A stretch of 23,341 nucleotides of DNA, from contig CAZMCT010000061.1 of NCBI GenBank assembly GCA_964564785.1, positions 1-23,341 on the forward strand, given 5' to 3'. Source of the DNA: CAZMCT01 sp964564785 (lineage in GTDB: Bacteria; Planctomycetota; Phycisphaerae; UBA1845; Fen-1342). Positions 1 through 7,271 of this stretch are shown piece by piece. The number at the start of each line of letters is the position of its first letter. Positions within the stretch are counted from its first letter, which is position 1. The translations under genes and the position numbers were made by a program. The notes below the pieces were generated by a model. The model was not told the origin of the DNA. It saw only the letters and a list, made by a program, of their open reading frames with translations, and made no database searches.

Positions 1-32
1 CCGTCCGCTACGCGGCAGGGTAGACATGTTCA

Positions 33-293
33 ATGTTTAGTGCTCCCGGTAATATCATCCGCGGCGATGGTGTCGTACTCTCCGCCGGGACGCAGTTGCT
101 GCCCACCGTTGCGCACGCCCGCTTGCCGAGTGGCCTCGGGACCCGGCACGCGGCCGCGGCCGGTATTACTGCCTCGACTCAAGCGATTGCGGTGTGCATC
201 TCGCAATCGACCGGAGCGATAACCGTGTTCCGGTCCGGCCAGTTGCTCGCGGAAATCCAGCGGCCGGTGAGTGGGAGCCGCCTTGCCCTATAG
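33..293 (+). CDS. DacZ-like diadenylate cyclase (DAC) domain, C-terminal part; probably frameshifted
   Basis: Reading from PGNIIRGDG onward, the 86-residue frame shows the DAC (DisA_N) pattern: a DGV in place of the usual DGA, then GLGTRHAAAAGIT, then AVCISQSTGAITVFRSGQL. The GTRH motif and the SxSTGxxxxFRxG ending resemble the DacZ-like branch, which makes cyclic di-AMP from two ATP. A DAC domain is usually about 120 residues or more, so the first part is missing from this frame, which has a stop at 21-23. Reading frame 2 from base 2 gives an open stretch ending VDMFNV at 37. Skipping the single T at 38 joins it smoothly to SAPGNIIRGDG. That suggests a one-base insertion (real or a sequence error) in a gene that begins outside the window. 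Family assignment is fairly sure; whether the gene works is not. Confidence 0.5.
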   Translation: MFSAPGNIIRGDGVVLSAGTQLLPTVAHARLPSGLGTRHAAAAGITASTQAIAVCISQSTGAITVFRSGQLLAEIQRPVSGSRLAL

Positions 294-423
294 GTCGGGC
301 TCGCCAGTGGCTACTCGGCCTCCAACAAGCCACTCGCGTGCAAGAAGAGACGACCCGGACTGCGACGCGTTGAAGGGGCCCAGGAGGCGAGATCCCGCAC
401 TGCCTGCGAGCCAACCGCGCTCG

Positions 424-1260
424 TCAGTAAGTAGCAGGACTCTCAGATCGAGCGTCCCGAAGGGGGGCGAAAGCCCGCGTGATTGGCGTGGTTAGTCCGT
501 GTGACTCAGCACAATTGGCAAGTGTGCCATCGTGGACGGTCGCACGCTGCGGCCATCGATTTTGATCCGCACACATAGGAAGACGCACGGTGAACTCGGA
601 ACCCTTACCCGGCCCGTCGCTGTGAGCCGTGACGGACCCGCCGTGCAGCTCGACCAGTGATCTCACCACGGCCAATCCAATGCCCAGCCCGCCCCCCGCG
701 CGCGCGGGTGACTGCTGGAACAGCTCGAAGATCCGCGGTAGCAGGTCCGGGGTGATTCCCCGGCCGTTGTCCCGCACGCGCAAAACGAACTGCCCGTTCT
801 CGGTCGCCCCGCTCAGCCGGATGTCTCCGCCAGGATCCGTGAATTTCGCGGCATTGCACAGCAGATTCGTGAGCACCTGTGCCAGCCGCAGGGGGTCCAC
901 CTCAAGTAAGAGCGGCTCCGGCGGCAGCGAAACGGTCAGGCGGTGGTGCCGGCTCTCGAGCAGGTGGCGAGCGGTATGTGTGGCCCGTGCGATGACGTCA
1001 TCAAGTCTAACCGTCTCTTTCTCGATGGATAACTTGCCGAGGCCGCCGGCACACAGATCAAGAAGATCGTCTACCAGGCGCATGGCCAGCAGCAACTCCG
1101 ACTCCATGCCCGCAAAAATCGGCCCAGTGAACGAATCCGGGCCACATTCCGAAGCCATCACCCGGACTCCGGTAACGCAGTTGGCGAGCGGTTTCCGAAG
1201 CTCGTGTGCCACGGTCCCCAGGCACTGGCTGAGAGTTGCCGGCGTCATGTTGATCTCCAT
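424..1260 (-). CDS. Soluble sensor histidine kinase (HisKA-HATPase_c)
   Basis: A 278-aa orthodox histidine kinase core. The H-box VAHELRKPLA has phospho-acceptor His19, the N-box has LLCNAAKF (Asn136), the G1 box is DNGRGI (164-169), the F-box is IFELFQQ and the G2 box is GGGLGIGL (189-196). All residues needed for ATP binding and autophosphorylation are present. There is no transmembrane segment and no PAS or GAF input domain: the H-box lies only 18 residues from the start. It is probably cytoplasmic and may take its signal from a partner protein. No receiver-domain gene is in the window, so its response regulator is unknown. The ATG at 1260 has an AGGA ribosome site about six bases upstream. 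It is divergent from the sigma-factor gene, with about 130 bp between them. The last 50 residues after RLPM are not part of the kinase fold. Confidence 0.88.
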   Translation of the reverse strand: MEINMTPATLSQCLGTVAHELRKPLANCVTGVRVMASECGPDSFTGPIFAGMESELLLAMRLVDDLLDLCAGGLGKLSIEKETVRLDDVIARATHTARHLLESRHHRLTVSLPPEPLLLEVDPLRLAQVLTNLLCNAAKFTDPGGDIRLSGATENGQFVLRVRDNGRGITPDLLPRIFELFQQSPARAGGGLGIGLAVVRSLVELHGGSVTAHSDGPGKGSEFTVRLPMCADQNRWPQRATVHDGTLANCAESHGLTTPITRAFAPLRDARSESPATY

Positions 1261-1391
1261 CGAGGGTCCTGGCGAGCTCAGGTCTCTTGTTCCGCTGAAC
1301 CCTTCGGCTGCACTAACAAGCGTGACGGGCTATCAGAAAACGACTAAGATTGCGATGTTTGGCCGCCAAAGGCTGTCGCCGGGATCTCGCC

Positions 1392-2006
1392 ATGGACGTC
1401 GAACACACGACCGCTGTCGTGCAGCGCTACCTCGACGAACTGGCCGGTGGTTCACCTGCGGAACCCGTGATCCGGGCACTGCTCGATCGTTCGGTTCGCC
1501 GACTGAGCCAGCTATGCGCGGTCATGCTGCACCGCAGCTATCCCCGGCTTACGCAGCCCCCCCTCAACCTGCACACCGATGAAATGCTCAGCGCCGTGGT
1601 CGAGCGGCTGCTCAAAGCCCTGCGTGAGGCACGTCCGATAACCGTGCGCCAGTTCTTCGCTCTGGCCAGCCAGCACATGCGTTGGGAGCTGAATGATATG
1701 GCCCGACGCTTAGATGAGCAGCCGACGGCCGTGGAGTTTCGTGAGGAACTCGTACCTGCGCCTTACAGCACCGGCTCTGAACCGACCCCGCGTGCCCGTC
1801 GGATTCTGGAAGCGATCGAAGGGCTGCCCGAGGATGAAAGAGAGGTCTTTGACCTCGTCCGAATCCAGGGCATGTCGCAGGCCGAGGCCGCCCGCGTGCT
1901 CGAGATTTCTCCAATGACGGCGATGCGTCGCCTGAATCGCGGCCTCCAATCGCTGGCGAACACGCTGGCCGATCTACGCCCGGATCTGGACGATGGGACC
2001 GCGTAA
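1392..2006 (+). CDS. ECF-like sigma-70 family RNA polymerase sigma factor
   Basis: A 204-aa protein with an N-terminal region-2-like helical part (about residues 58-108, including FFALASQHMRWELNDMARR) and a clear C-terminal region 4 (about 141-188, LPEDEREVFDLVRIQGMSQAEAARVLEIS followed by the recognition helix PMTAMRRLNRGLQSL). Such proteins direct RNA polymerase to a small regulon. No anti-sigma gene is adjacent. Instead a Ser/Thr kinase gene starts 65 bp downstream in the same direction, an arrangement common in planctomycetes where the kinase is thought to control the sigma factor. I chose the ATG at 1392; the frame is open from a TTG at 1350, which would add 14 unconserved-looking residues, and neither start has a strong ribosome site. 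Confidence 0.85.
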   Translation: MDVEHTTAVVQRYLDELAGGSPAEPVIRALLDRSVRRLSQLCAVMLHRSYPRLTQPPLNLHTDEMLSAVVERLLKALREARPITVRQFFALASQHMRWELNDMARRLDEQPTAVEFREELVPAPYSTGSEPTPRARRILEAIEGLPEDEREVFDLVRIQGMSQAEAARVLEISPMTAMRRLNRGLQSLANTLADLRPDLDDGTA

Positions 2007-2071
2007 CGGCCGAAAGCCAGGATTCGCCGGGCACTGCGGCCCATTCTTGTGTCGCATGGAGATGCGCGTCG

Positions 2072-5000
2072 ATGTCCGCTGACCCGCATGTGCAAGCGCT
2101 GCTTGACGAGTTGCTCGCGTCGGACGCCACACCCGAGCAGCTCTGCGCCTCCTGCCCCCAACTCCTGCCGGAGGTTCGCCGGCAATGGAGCTGTTTGAGA
2201 AAAGTCCGCACGGAGCTCGACCTGCTCTTCCCGTCGGCCGATGGCGTGGGCACATCCTCGCCAGCACCCGCAAGGCAGGATACGAGCTGGCCGCAAATTC
2301 CCGGCTATGAGGTGGAAGCTGTGCTCGGCCGCGGCGGTGCGAGCATCGTGTACCGCGCGCGGCATGTGCGCCTGAGTCGCCAAGTCGCGCTGAAGATGCT
2401 GCTGGCCGGCGCCTACGCCAGCCCGGACGAATTGGAGCGCTTCCTGCGCGAGGCTCAGGCGGTGGCGGGGCTGCGCCACCCCAATATCGTGCAGCTCTAT
2501 GAAGCCGGCGATGTGGACCGCCGGCCCTATTTCACGATGGAGCTGATCGAAGGCGGAAGCCTGGTGAGAAAGCTGACCGGCGCGCCTCAGCCAGCGCGCG
2601 CGGCTGCCGCTCTGGTCGCCACCGTAGCGGAGGCGATCCACTTCGCGCACCAGCGGGGCATCATTCACCGCGACCTGACGCCCGCCAACATCCTGCTCAC
2701 CGCCGACGGCACCCCGAAGGTCAGCGACTTCGGCCTGGCGCGACGGGTCGAAGTCGCAGGGATTACGATAACGGGGGTGGCCATGGGCACGCCGAGCTAC
2801 ATGGCCCCTGAGCAAGCGCGGGGTGAGCACGGTGGAATCGGCCCGACGACCGATGTATACGCGCTAGGCGCAATCCTGTACGAGACACTCACGGGGCGAC
2901 CGCCATTCCGGGCTGAGAGCAGTGCAGCCACCGTACAGCAGGCGCTGGCAAATGACCCGGTCCCGCCCGGACGGCTGAACCCGCGCGTGCCGCGGGATCT
3001 CGAGACGATCTGCCTGAAGTGCCTCGACAAGCAACCAAAGGGACGCTATGCCAGCGCCGCGGCGCTGGCCGGTGACTTGCGGCGCTTCGAGCGTGGCGAA
3101 CCCATCACAGCCCGGCCGGTCGGATGGCTCGGTCGGTTGGTACGCTTTGCGCGCCGCCGGCCGGCCGTGGCGGCGTTGAGCAGCGGCTTGATCGCGGCGA
3201 CGATTCTGCTGATCGCCAGCCTCATGATCGGCGTATTCGTCGCGAACAACGCCCGTGAGGCGGCGCAAACGGCGCGCGAGGCTGAGGCCGCTCAACGAGC
3301 GGAGGCAGTAAAGCAACTCGCGCGCAGTGAGAAAGCCAACGAAATCCTGCTGCGGATCTTCCGCGGGGTGAACCCGCGGTACGAGGAGCGGGGTGGGCCA
3401 CCGCTGCTGGCGCAGTTGGGAGAGCAACTCAACCATGCGGCCCAACTTCTCGAGGGCGAATCAGTCGGCGACCCGCTCCATGTCGTCCGGATGCAACTGG
3501 ACCTCGGCCGGGCCCAGCTTAACCTCGGACAAATTCCGGCGGCGATGGATCTGTTCACCAAGGCGCGGGGCACGCTGGAGGAGAAACTCGGGCCACACCA
3601 CCCAGATACGCTCTTGGTCATCGATGACCTCGTCCGGGCCTGCCTCGAAGACGGGCAAGTCGCCCGTGCGGTCGCACTCGGCGAAGAGGCGCTCACCCGG
3701 CACCGGGACGTTCTGGGCCCCGATCACGCTGCCACGCTCCACAGCATGACCACTCTGGCCACGGCCTGCATAGCCGATGAGCAGGCGGCGCGCGCCATTG
3801 CACTCCTTGACACCGCCTTGGGCAAGCAAAGAGCTCTCCTCGGGCCCGACCACCCCGACATACTGGCAACACTGACCCATCTCGCTGCTGCCTATAGCGC
3901 CACAGGAAAACTGGACCGCTGCGCAGCTCTGCGGGAGGAGGTGCTGGAGCGAACTCGAGCGCTCCATGGGGCGGATCATTACGAGACCCTCGCCGCCTTA
4001 AATAGCCTGGCCGTCGCCTATACCGACAACGGCGAGCCGGCCCGGGCGATACCGCTGCTGGAGGAGGCGCTGGCAAAGAACCAAGCCCGACTTGGACCTG
4101 ACCACCCGTCCACGCTCGCCACAATGGAGAATCTCGGATGGGCTTACGACGTATCTGGACAGGCGGAGCGTGCGCTGCCGCTGTTCGAGCAAGTTCGCGA
4201 GCGATACGAAGCCCGCTTTGGCCCAGACCACCGGAATACTCTCGAGGCATTGGCGAATCTCGCGGGTGGCTACAGATCGGTCGGCAGGCTCCCGGAATCG
4301 CTCGCGCTGTACGAGAAGGTCGTGGAACAAAGGACGTCCCTTTTTGGATTGAACGATCCTGAAACCTTGTCGACGAAATACTCGCTGGCGCGGGTATTCC
4401 GGATCAGCGGACAGGCATCCCGGGCAGTGCAGCTGTATGAAGATATCCTGGAGAGGCAGACAGCCCGGCTCGGCCCTGACCACCCCCTCACCCTGCGGAC
4501 CCTGAGCGCTCTGGGGATCGCCTATCTTCTCGATCGGCAGCTCGCGAAGGCCATTACGACGCTTGAGCAGGCGCTGGAAAAGGAAAGGGCTATTCTCAAT
4601 CCCGAACACCCGGACACTTTGGCAACCATGGACAACCTCGCGGGCGCATATTACGCCAGCGGGCAGGCCGCCCGGGGCATTCCGCTGCTCGAACATGTGC
4701 TGGTGGTACGCAGAGCCAGGTTCAGCCCGTCGCACCCCGAGACGCTGCTCGTCATGGCCAACCTCGCCGTGGACTACCAGGTGTGCGGGAAGTACGCCGA
4801 AGCCGAGCCGCTGCTGGTCGAATGGCTTGCCGAGCAGCGCAGCCGCCTGCCCGCCGACTCCGTCGAGCTGGCCCCGCGGCAGAAGCGGCTTGGCCAATGC
4901 CGCTTGATGCTGCGCCAGTATGCCGAAGCCGAGCAGCCGCTGCGCGACGCCCTGGCTGCTTTCGAAAAGCGGCAAAGCGACTCCGTCGTGCGCTACGAAA

Positions 5001-5236
5001 CCGAGAGCCTGCTCGGATCCGCCCTCGCGGGGCAGAATAGAGAGGCCGACGCCGAAGCGCTGCTGGTCCGCAGCGCCACCGCGCTCAGGGATCGCGCCGG
5101 TGACTCGTCGCCTGCTTCGCGTCAAGCAGCAATCGCAGCGGTGAAACGCCTTATCGATCTGTACGACGCATGCGACCGGCACGAAGACGCTGCGCAATGG
5201 CGGAAGGAACTGGAACACCTCGAGTTGCCTGAATAG
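2072..5236 (+). CDS. Membrane Ser/Thr protein kinase with C-terminal TPR array
   Basis: A 1054-aa protein. The kinase domain spans about 78-340: glycine loop LGRGGASIVYRA, ATP lysine K108 in VALK, helix-C Glu127, catalytic loop HRDLTPAN (199-206), DFG (219-221), MGTPSYMAPEQA activation segment and DVYALGAILYE. One transmembrane segment lies at about 366-391, followed by an Ala/Glu/Arg-rich probable coiled coil (392-425). From about 470 on there are about ten 42-residue TPR units of kinesin-light-chain type, each carrying a variant of LGPDHPDTL. The kinase is cytoplasmic; the side on which the TPRs lie follows from the single membrane pass and should be outside. The catalytic-loop lysine (HRDLK in most Ser/Thr kinases) is Thr203, so activity may differ. 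Start ATG has a GGAG site upstream. It probably acts with the sigma factor encoded 65 bp upstream. Confidence 0.92.
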   Translation: MSADPHVQALLDELLASDATPEQLCASCPQLLPEVRRQWSCLRKVRTELDLLFPSADGVGTSSPAPARQDTSWPQIPGYEVEAVLGRGGASIVYRARHVRLSRQVALKMLLAGAYASPDELERFLREAQAVAGLRHPNIVQLYEAGDVDRRPYFTMELIEGGSLVRKLTGAPQPARAAAALVATVAEAIHFAHQRGIIHRDLTPANILLTADGTPKVSDFGLARRVEVAGITITGVAMGTPSYMAPEQARGEHGGIGPTTDVYALGAILYETLTGRPPFRAESSAATVQQALANDPVPPGRLNPRVPRDLETICLKCLDKQPKGRYASAAALAGDLRRFERGEPITARPVGWLGRLVRFARRRPAVAALSSGLIAATILLIASLMIGVFVANNAREAAQTAREAEAAQRAEAVKQLARSEKANEILLRIFRGVNPRYEERGGPPLLAQLGEQLNHAAQLLEGESVGDPLHVVRMQLDLGRAQLNLGQIPAAMDLFTKARGTLEEKLGPHHPDTLLVIDDLVRACLEDGQVARAVALGEEALTRHRDVLGPDHAATLHSMTTLATACIADEQAARAIALLDTALGKQRALLGPDHPDILATLTHLAAAYSATGKLDRCAALREEVLERTRALHGADHYETLAALNSLAVAYTDNGEPARAIPLLEEALAKNQARLGPDHPSTLATMENLGWAYDVSGQAERALPLFEQVRERYEARFGPDHRNTLEALANLAGGYRSVGRLPESLALYEKVVEQRTSLFGLNDPETLSTKYSLARVFRISGQASRAVQLYEDILERQTARLGPDHPLTLRTLSALGIAYLLDRQLAKAITTLEQALEKERAILNPEHPDTLATMDNLAGAYYASGQAARGIPLLEHVLVVRRARFSPSHPETLLVMANLAVDYQVCGKYAEAEPLLVEWLAEQRSRLPADSVELAPRQKRLGQCRLMLRQYAEAEQPLRDALAAFEKRQSDSVVRYETESLLGSALAGQNREADAEALLVRSATALRDRAGDSSPASRQAAIAAVKRLIDLYDACDRHEDAAQWRKELEHLELPE

Positions 5237-5239
5237 TGG

Positions 5240-5443
5240 TTATGAGGGGTGGGCCTGCTTGCCGGACGTTGTGATCGAAGGAACCACGTGCGCCTGGGGT
5301 CCCGATGTAACACAGGTGGGCGGTTCGCGCCGCACGCCGACATGGTCGAGCGCCACGGCGCCCGCGACCCCGAATGCCTGTGCCGCACCTGCGGCGGCGA
5401 GAACAGCGACGCCCCTGACCAGTCGTAACCACCCGCCCATCAT
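5240..5443 (-). CDS. Small hypothetical protein with signal-like N-terminus
   Basis: A 67-aa reading frame convergent with the kinase gene, ending three bases from its stop. Residues 1-35 look like a signal peptide or single membrane helix (MMGGWLRLVRGVAVLAAAG, then AAQAFGVAGAVAL), followed by a short polar tail with a single Cys (PTCVTSGPQ). A strong GGAGG ribosome site lies just upstream of the two ATG codons, which favours a real gene. No family is recognised. If real, it could be a small exported or membrane peptide. The alternative is a chance frame in GC-rich DNA. A 24-bp near-palindrome lies 14 bp upstream of its start. Confidence 0.4.
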   Translation of the reverse strand: MMGGWLRLVRGVAVLAAAGAAQAFGVAGAVALDHVGVRREPPTCVTSGPQAHVVPSITTSGKQAHPS

Positions 5444-5456
5444 CCACCCTCCACCG

Positions 5457-5480
5457 ACGCCTCGGTCGCGACCGGGGCGT
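5457..5480. repeat. 24-bp near-perfect palindrome (possible operator or att-related site)
   Basis: The core CGGTCGCGACCG (5463-5474) is a perfect 12-bp palindrome. It is extended on both sides by ACGCC / GGCGT arms with a single T/G mismatch between, so 22 of 24 positions are symmetric. It lies in the non-coding stretch between the host kinase block and the first gene of the putative element, and just upstream of the small minus-strand ORF. It may be an operator for that ORF or a recombinase binding site at the left end of the element. The 8-mer CGGTCGCG recurs at 16738-16745 near the right end. Confidence 0.45.
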
Positions 5481-5653
5481 TCTCACGGGCTGCGATCCGC
5501 TCCGCTTTCCAGTCAATCATGCTCGCGCATGTCAGCCGACGTCAGTGCGATGCTCGGGGAGGTTGCCGTAGAATGGGTGGCGGCCTCAAGTGATCAGGCG
5601 TCACGGCCAGGCTGCCTCGACGACCGGCCGCCCGAGTGGTGCCCAGGATTGAC

Positions 5654-6652
5654 ATGATGACCAACGAGGAACAACGTCCCATCCGAGCCGGCAGAGCCTA
5701 CCAGGAGGCATTGAAGGGCAATCGCGCTGCCCAGGATGCCTGGACGCAAGTCCAACTGCAATTGCGGGCCTTCGGTGAGTTGATGCGGTCAACGCTGGAG
5801 CCTCCTGCGGCTGTGCGCGCCGCTGTCACGGATCACGCGGCGGACGTACTGCAGCCGTACCGTGACCTCGGGGAAGCGCTGGGGACGGCGCTGACCGGTG
5901 ATTTCGAGCGGCTCCGTGCGTTGGTCGACGCGTATCCCACATTGCGGCAGGCGGCCGACGAACTGGAACAAGCGGTGCAGGAGTTGCACCAACGCGAATC
6001 AGCAGATTCTGATACTGTGGCGCAGCGGTTGCAGGATGGACTGGCGAGCTCACGCGAGCTGATCGGAGCGCACCCGCCGAACCTCGATGACCCGGCGTTC
6101 TGGTCGGGGATCGTGCCGATCGGGGAGCAGATCCGCGACGCCGTTCGCGCCGCGATGCGGGAACAGGGCAGTCCGTCGCGCGACAGCGTGGGTGTCGCGG
6201 ATGTGATTGCACAGCTCGAGCGCTACCGTGTGGCGGGCGGTCCGTATCTTGACCAGCGCACGTTCGCGCAGTTCTGCGATTGCAGCACGGCCACGATCAA
6301 CAAGGCCGTGAATCAGAACGTCTCTCTGCGTCAGTGGAAGGACGGCGCGTTGCGGGTGCGCAAGCAGAAAGCGGCCCCGCGGCGGGATCCTGGGAACTTC
6401 GACCTTGTGATCGAGCAAGTCGCCGCGGAGCCGGTCGAACCCATGCTGGCCGAGGACGTCGACACTCTCCTGCATCAGCTTCGCCAGCAGGCGGCCACAA
6501 ACCCCGAATGGCTCCAGCGAATCGATGCCATGCCGGCGGACAGACAGACTGAGCTGGCACGTCTGTACGCCAGCAGCGACTACGAGCCCAGCCCGCTGGA
6601 GGAAGATCCGCCCAGCCGGCCGCGGAAAACCAGGTACCACGGCCGGGTCTAA
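5654..6652 (+). CDS. Hypothetical protein with helix-turn-helix-like segment (element)
   Basis: A 332-aa, largely helical, charged protein of unknown family. Residues about 200-222 (FAQFCDCSTATINKAV and flanks) look like a helix-turn-helix: an acidic/aromatic first helix, a short turn and a recognition helix STATINKAV. A basic stretch, ALRVRKQKAAPRR, follows. The long N-terminal half (about 20-150) is Ala/Leu/Glu/Gln-rich and may form helical bundles or a coiled coil. The C-terminus is Pro/Arg-rich. I chose the ATG at 5654 because an AGGA sits five bases upstream; the frame also opens with GTG at 5636. As the first gene of the element it could be a regulator or a replication initiator, but that is inference. 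Confidence 0.7.
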   Translation: MMTNEEQRPIRAGRAYQEALKGNRAAQDAWTQVQLQLRAFGELMRSTLEPPAAVRAAVTDHAADVLQPYRDLGEALGTALTGDFERLRALVDAYPTLRQAADELEQAVQELHQRESADSDTVAQRLQDGLASSRELIGAHPPNLDDPAFWSGIVPIGEQIRDAVRAAMREQGSPSRDSVGVADVIAQLERYRVAGGPYLDQRTFAQFCDCSTATINKAVNQNVSLRQWKDGALRVRKQKAAPRRDPGNFDLVIEQVAAEPVEPMLAEDVDTLLHQLRQQAATNPEWLQRIDAMPADRQTELARLYASSDYEPSPLEEDPPSRPRKTRYHGRV

Positions 6653-6655
6653 GTC

Positions 6656-6678
6656 GTTCGCGGGGGGCGTTCGCGAAC
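6656..6678 (+). terminator. Stem-loop just after the stop codon of the 5654 gene
   Basis: GTTCGCG (6656-6662) pairs with CGCGAAC (6672-6678) across a 9-base G-rich loop, starting four bases after the stop codon. No run of T follows, so it is not a typical intrinsic terminator. It may be a weak terminator, an mRNA 3' end structure or a protein site, since the right arm is itself the palindrome GTTCGCGAAC. Confidence 0.25.
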
Positions 6679-6775
6679 AACTCCTCGCCACCTAACCCGC
6701 CTCCGGCACTTCACTTAAAGCGATTCGCCCGAACACGCGTGCTCTCGTGAAGAGGTTCTTCGCGGAGTACGCCCC

Positions 6776-6994
6776 ATGCCCACGATGACCACCCCCCGGC
6801 TGCGGACGCCGGGCGTGCTGGCAGAACTCCTCGGCGTCCCACTCCACCGGGTCGACTACATCCTGCGGACGCGTCGCCACATCCGCCCGACGGCGCGCGC
6901 CGGTCGGTTGCGCCTCTACGACTACACTGCCCTGGCGATGCTGCGTCACGAGCTGAACGCTATCGACTCGCACCGCGCGGGGGGCGAGCGGTGA
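6776..6994 (+). CDS. Small MerR/excisionase-like DNA-binding protein
   Basis: A 72-aa protein that is almost entirely one winged-helix-like domain. TPGVLAELLGVPLHRVDYIL is a helix-turn-helix of the kind seen in MerR and excisionase (Xis) families. It is followed by an Arg-rich stretch and the wing RAGRLRLYDYTALAMLRHEL. The size and its position in an element with a serine recombinase suggest a transcription regulator or a recombination directionality factor. Its stop overlaps the GTG start of the next gene (GTGA), so the two are probably translationally coupled. The palindrome CACGCGTG lies about 35 bp upstream of its start and could be an autoregulatory site. Confidence 0.75.
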   Translation: MPTMTTPRLRTPGVLAELLGVPLHRVDYILRTRRHIRPTARAGRLRLYDYTALAMLRHELNAIDSHRAGGER

Positions 6995-7224
6995 CATCAG
7001 ACGAGCCCCAACCCGAGATCGTCAGCGGATTCACGCTGACCGTCGCCGCGGCCGCGAACATGTCGCCGGAGGCCGAGACGCGCTGGGCACAGCGCGCCGA
7101 GACCCTGGCCATCTGGCTGCTCGGCGAGTGGCAGCGAGCCCTGGGGGCAATCGAATCCCGTAGCCGTGACCACGATGGTCGCAGTTGTGGGGAGGGACTT
7201 CCCATCACACCCGATCTGGCCTGA
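6991..7224 (+). CDS. Small hypothetical protein (element)
   Basis: A 77-aa protein starting at a GTG that overlaps the stop of the MerR-like gene by four bases. This overlap is the main support for it being translated. It has a central amphipathic helix (PEAETRWAQRAETLAIWLLG) and no recognisable domain, signal peptide or membrane segment. It was probably co-transcribed with the gene before it. The frame ends at 7224, where a 12-bp palindrome (ACACGCGCGTGT) begins. Confidence 0.5.
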   Translation: MTSDEPQPEIVSGFTLTVAAAANMSPEAETRWAQRAETLAIWLLGEWQRALGAIESRSRDHDGRSCGEGLPITPDLA

Positions 7225-7235
7225 CACGCGCGTGT
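7224..7235. promoter_or_regulatory. 12-bp palindrome, possible operator
   Basis: ACACGCGCGTGT is perfectly self-complementary and lies in the only non-coding gap (7225-7271) of the rightward gene run, 36 bp before the ParB-TOPRIM start. Related sequences are CACGCGTG at 6734-6741, upstream of the MerR-like gene, and ACACGCGCGAGTGT at 11676-11689, at the centre of the repeat array. A shared binding site for one element-encoded protein is possible. GC-rich DNA makes short GC palindromes common, so support is modest. Confidence 0.3.
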
Positions 7236-7271
7236 GCGCGTAACCCGCCGCTCAGGCTGCTGGTGAACTGA

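Noticed and set aside
5474..5500. Possible copy of the tRNA-Pro 3' end at the left border (CGGGGCG)
   Set aside because: Only seven bases match; the T-arm sequence is absent, so it is not a convincing attL.
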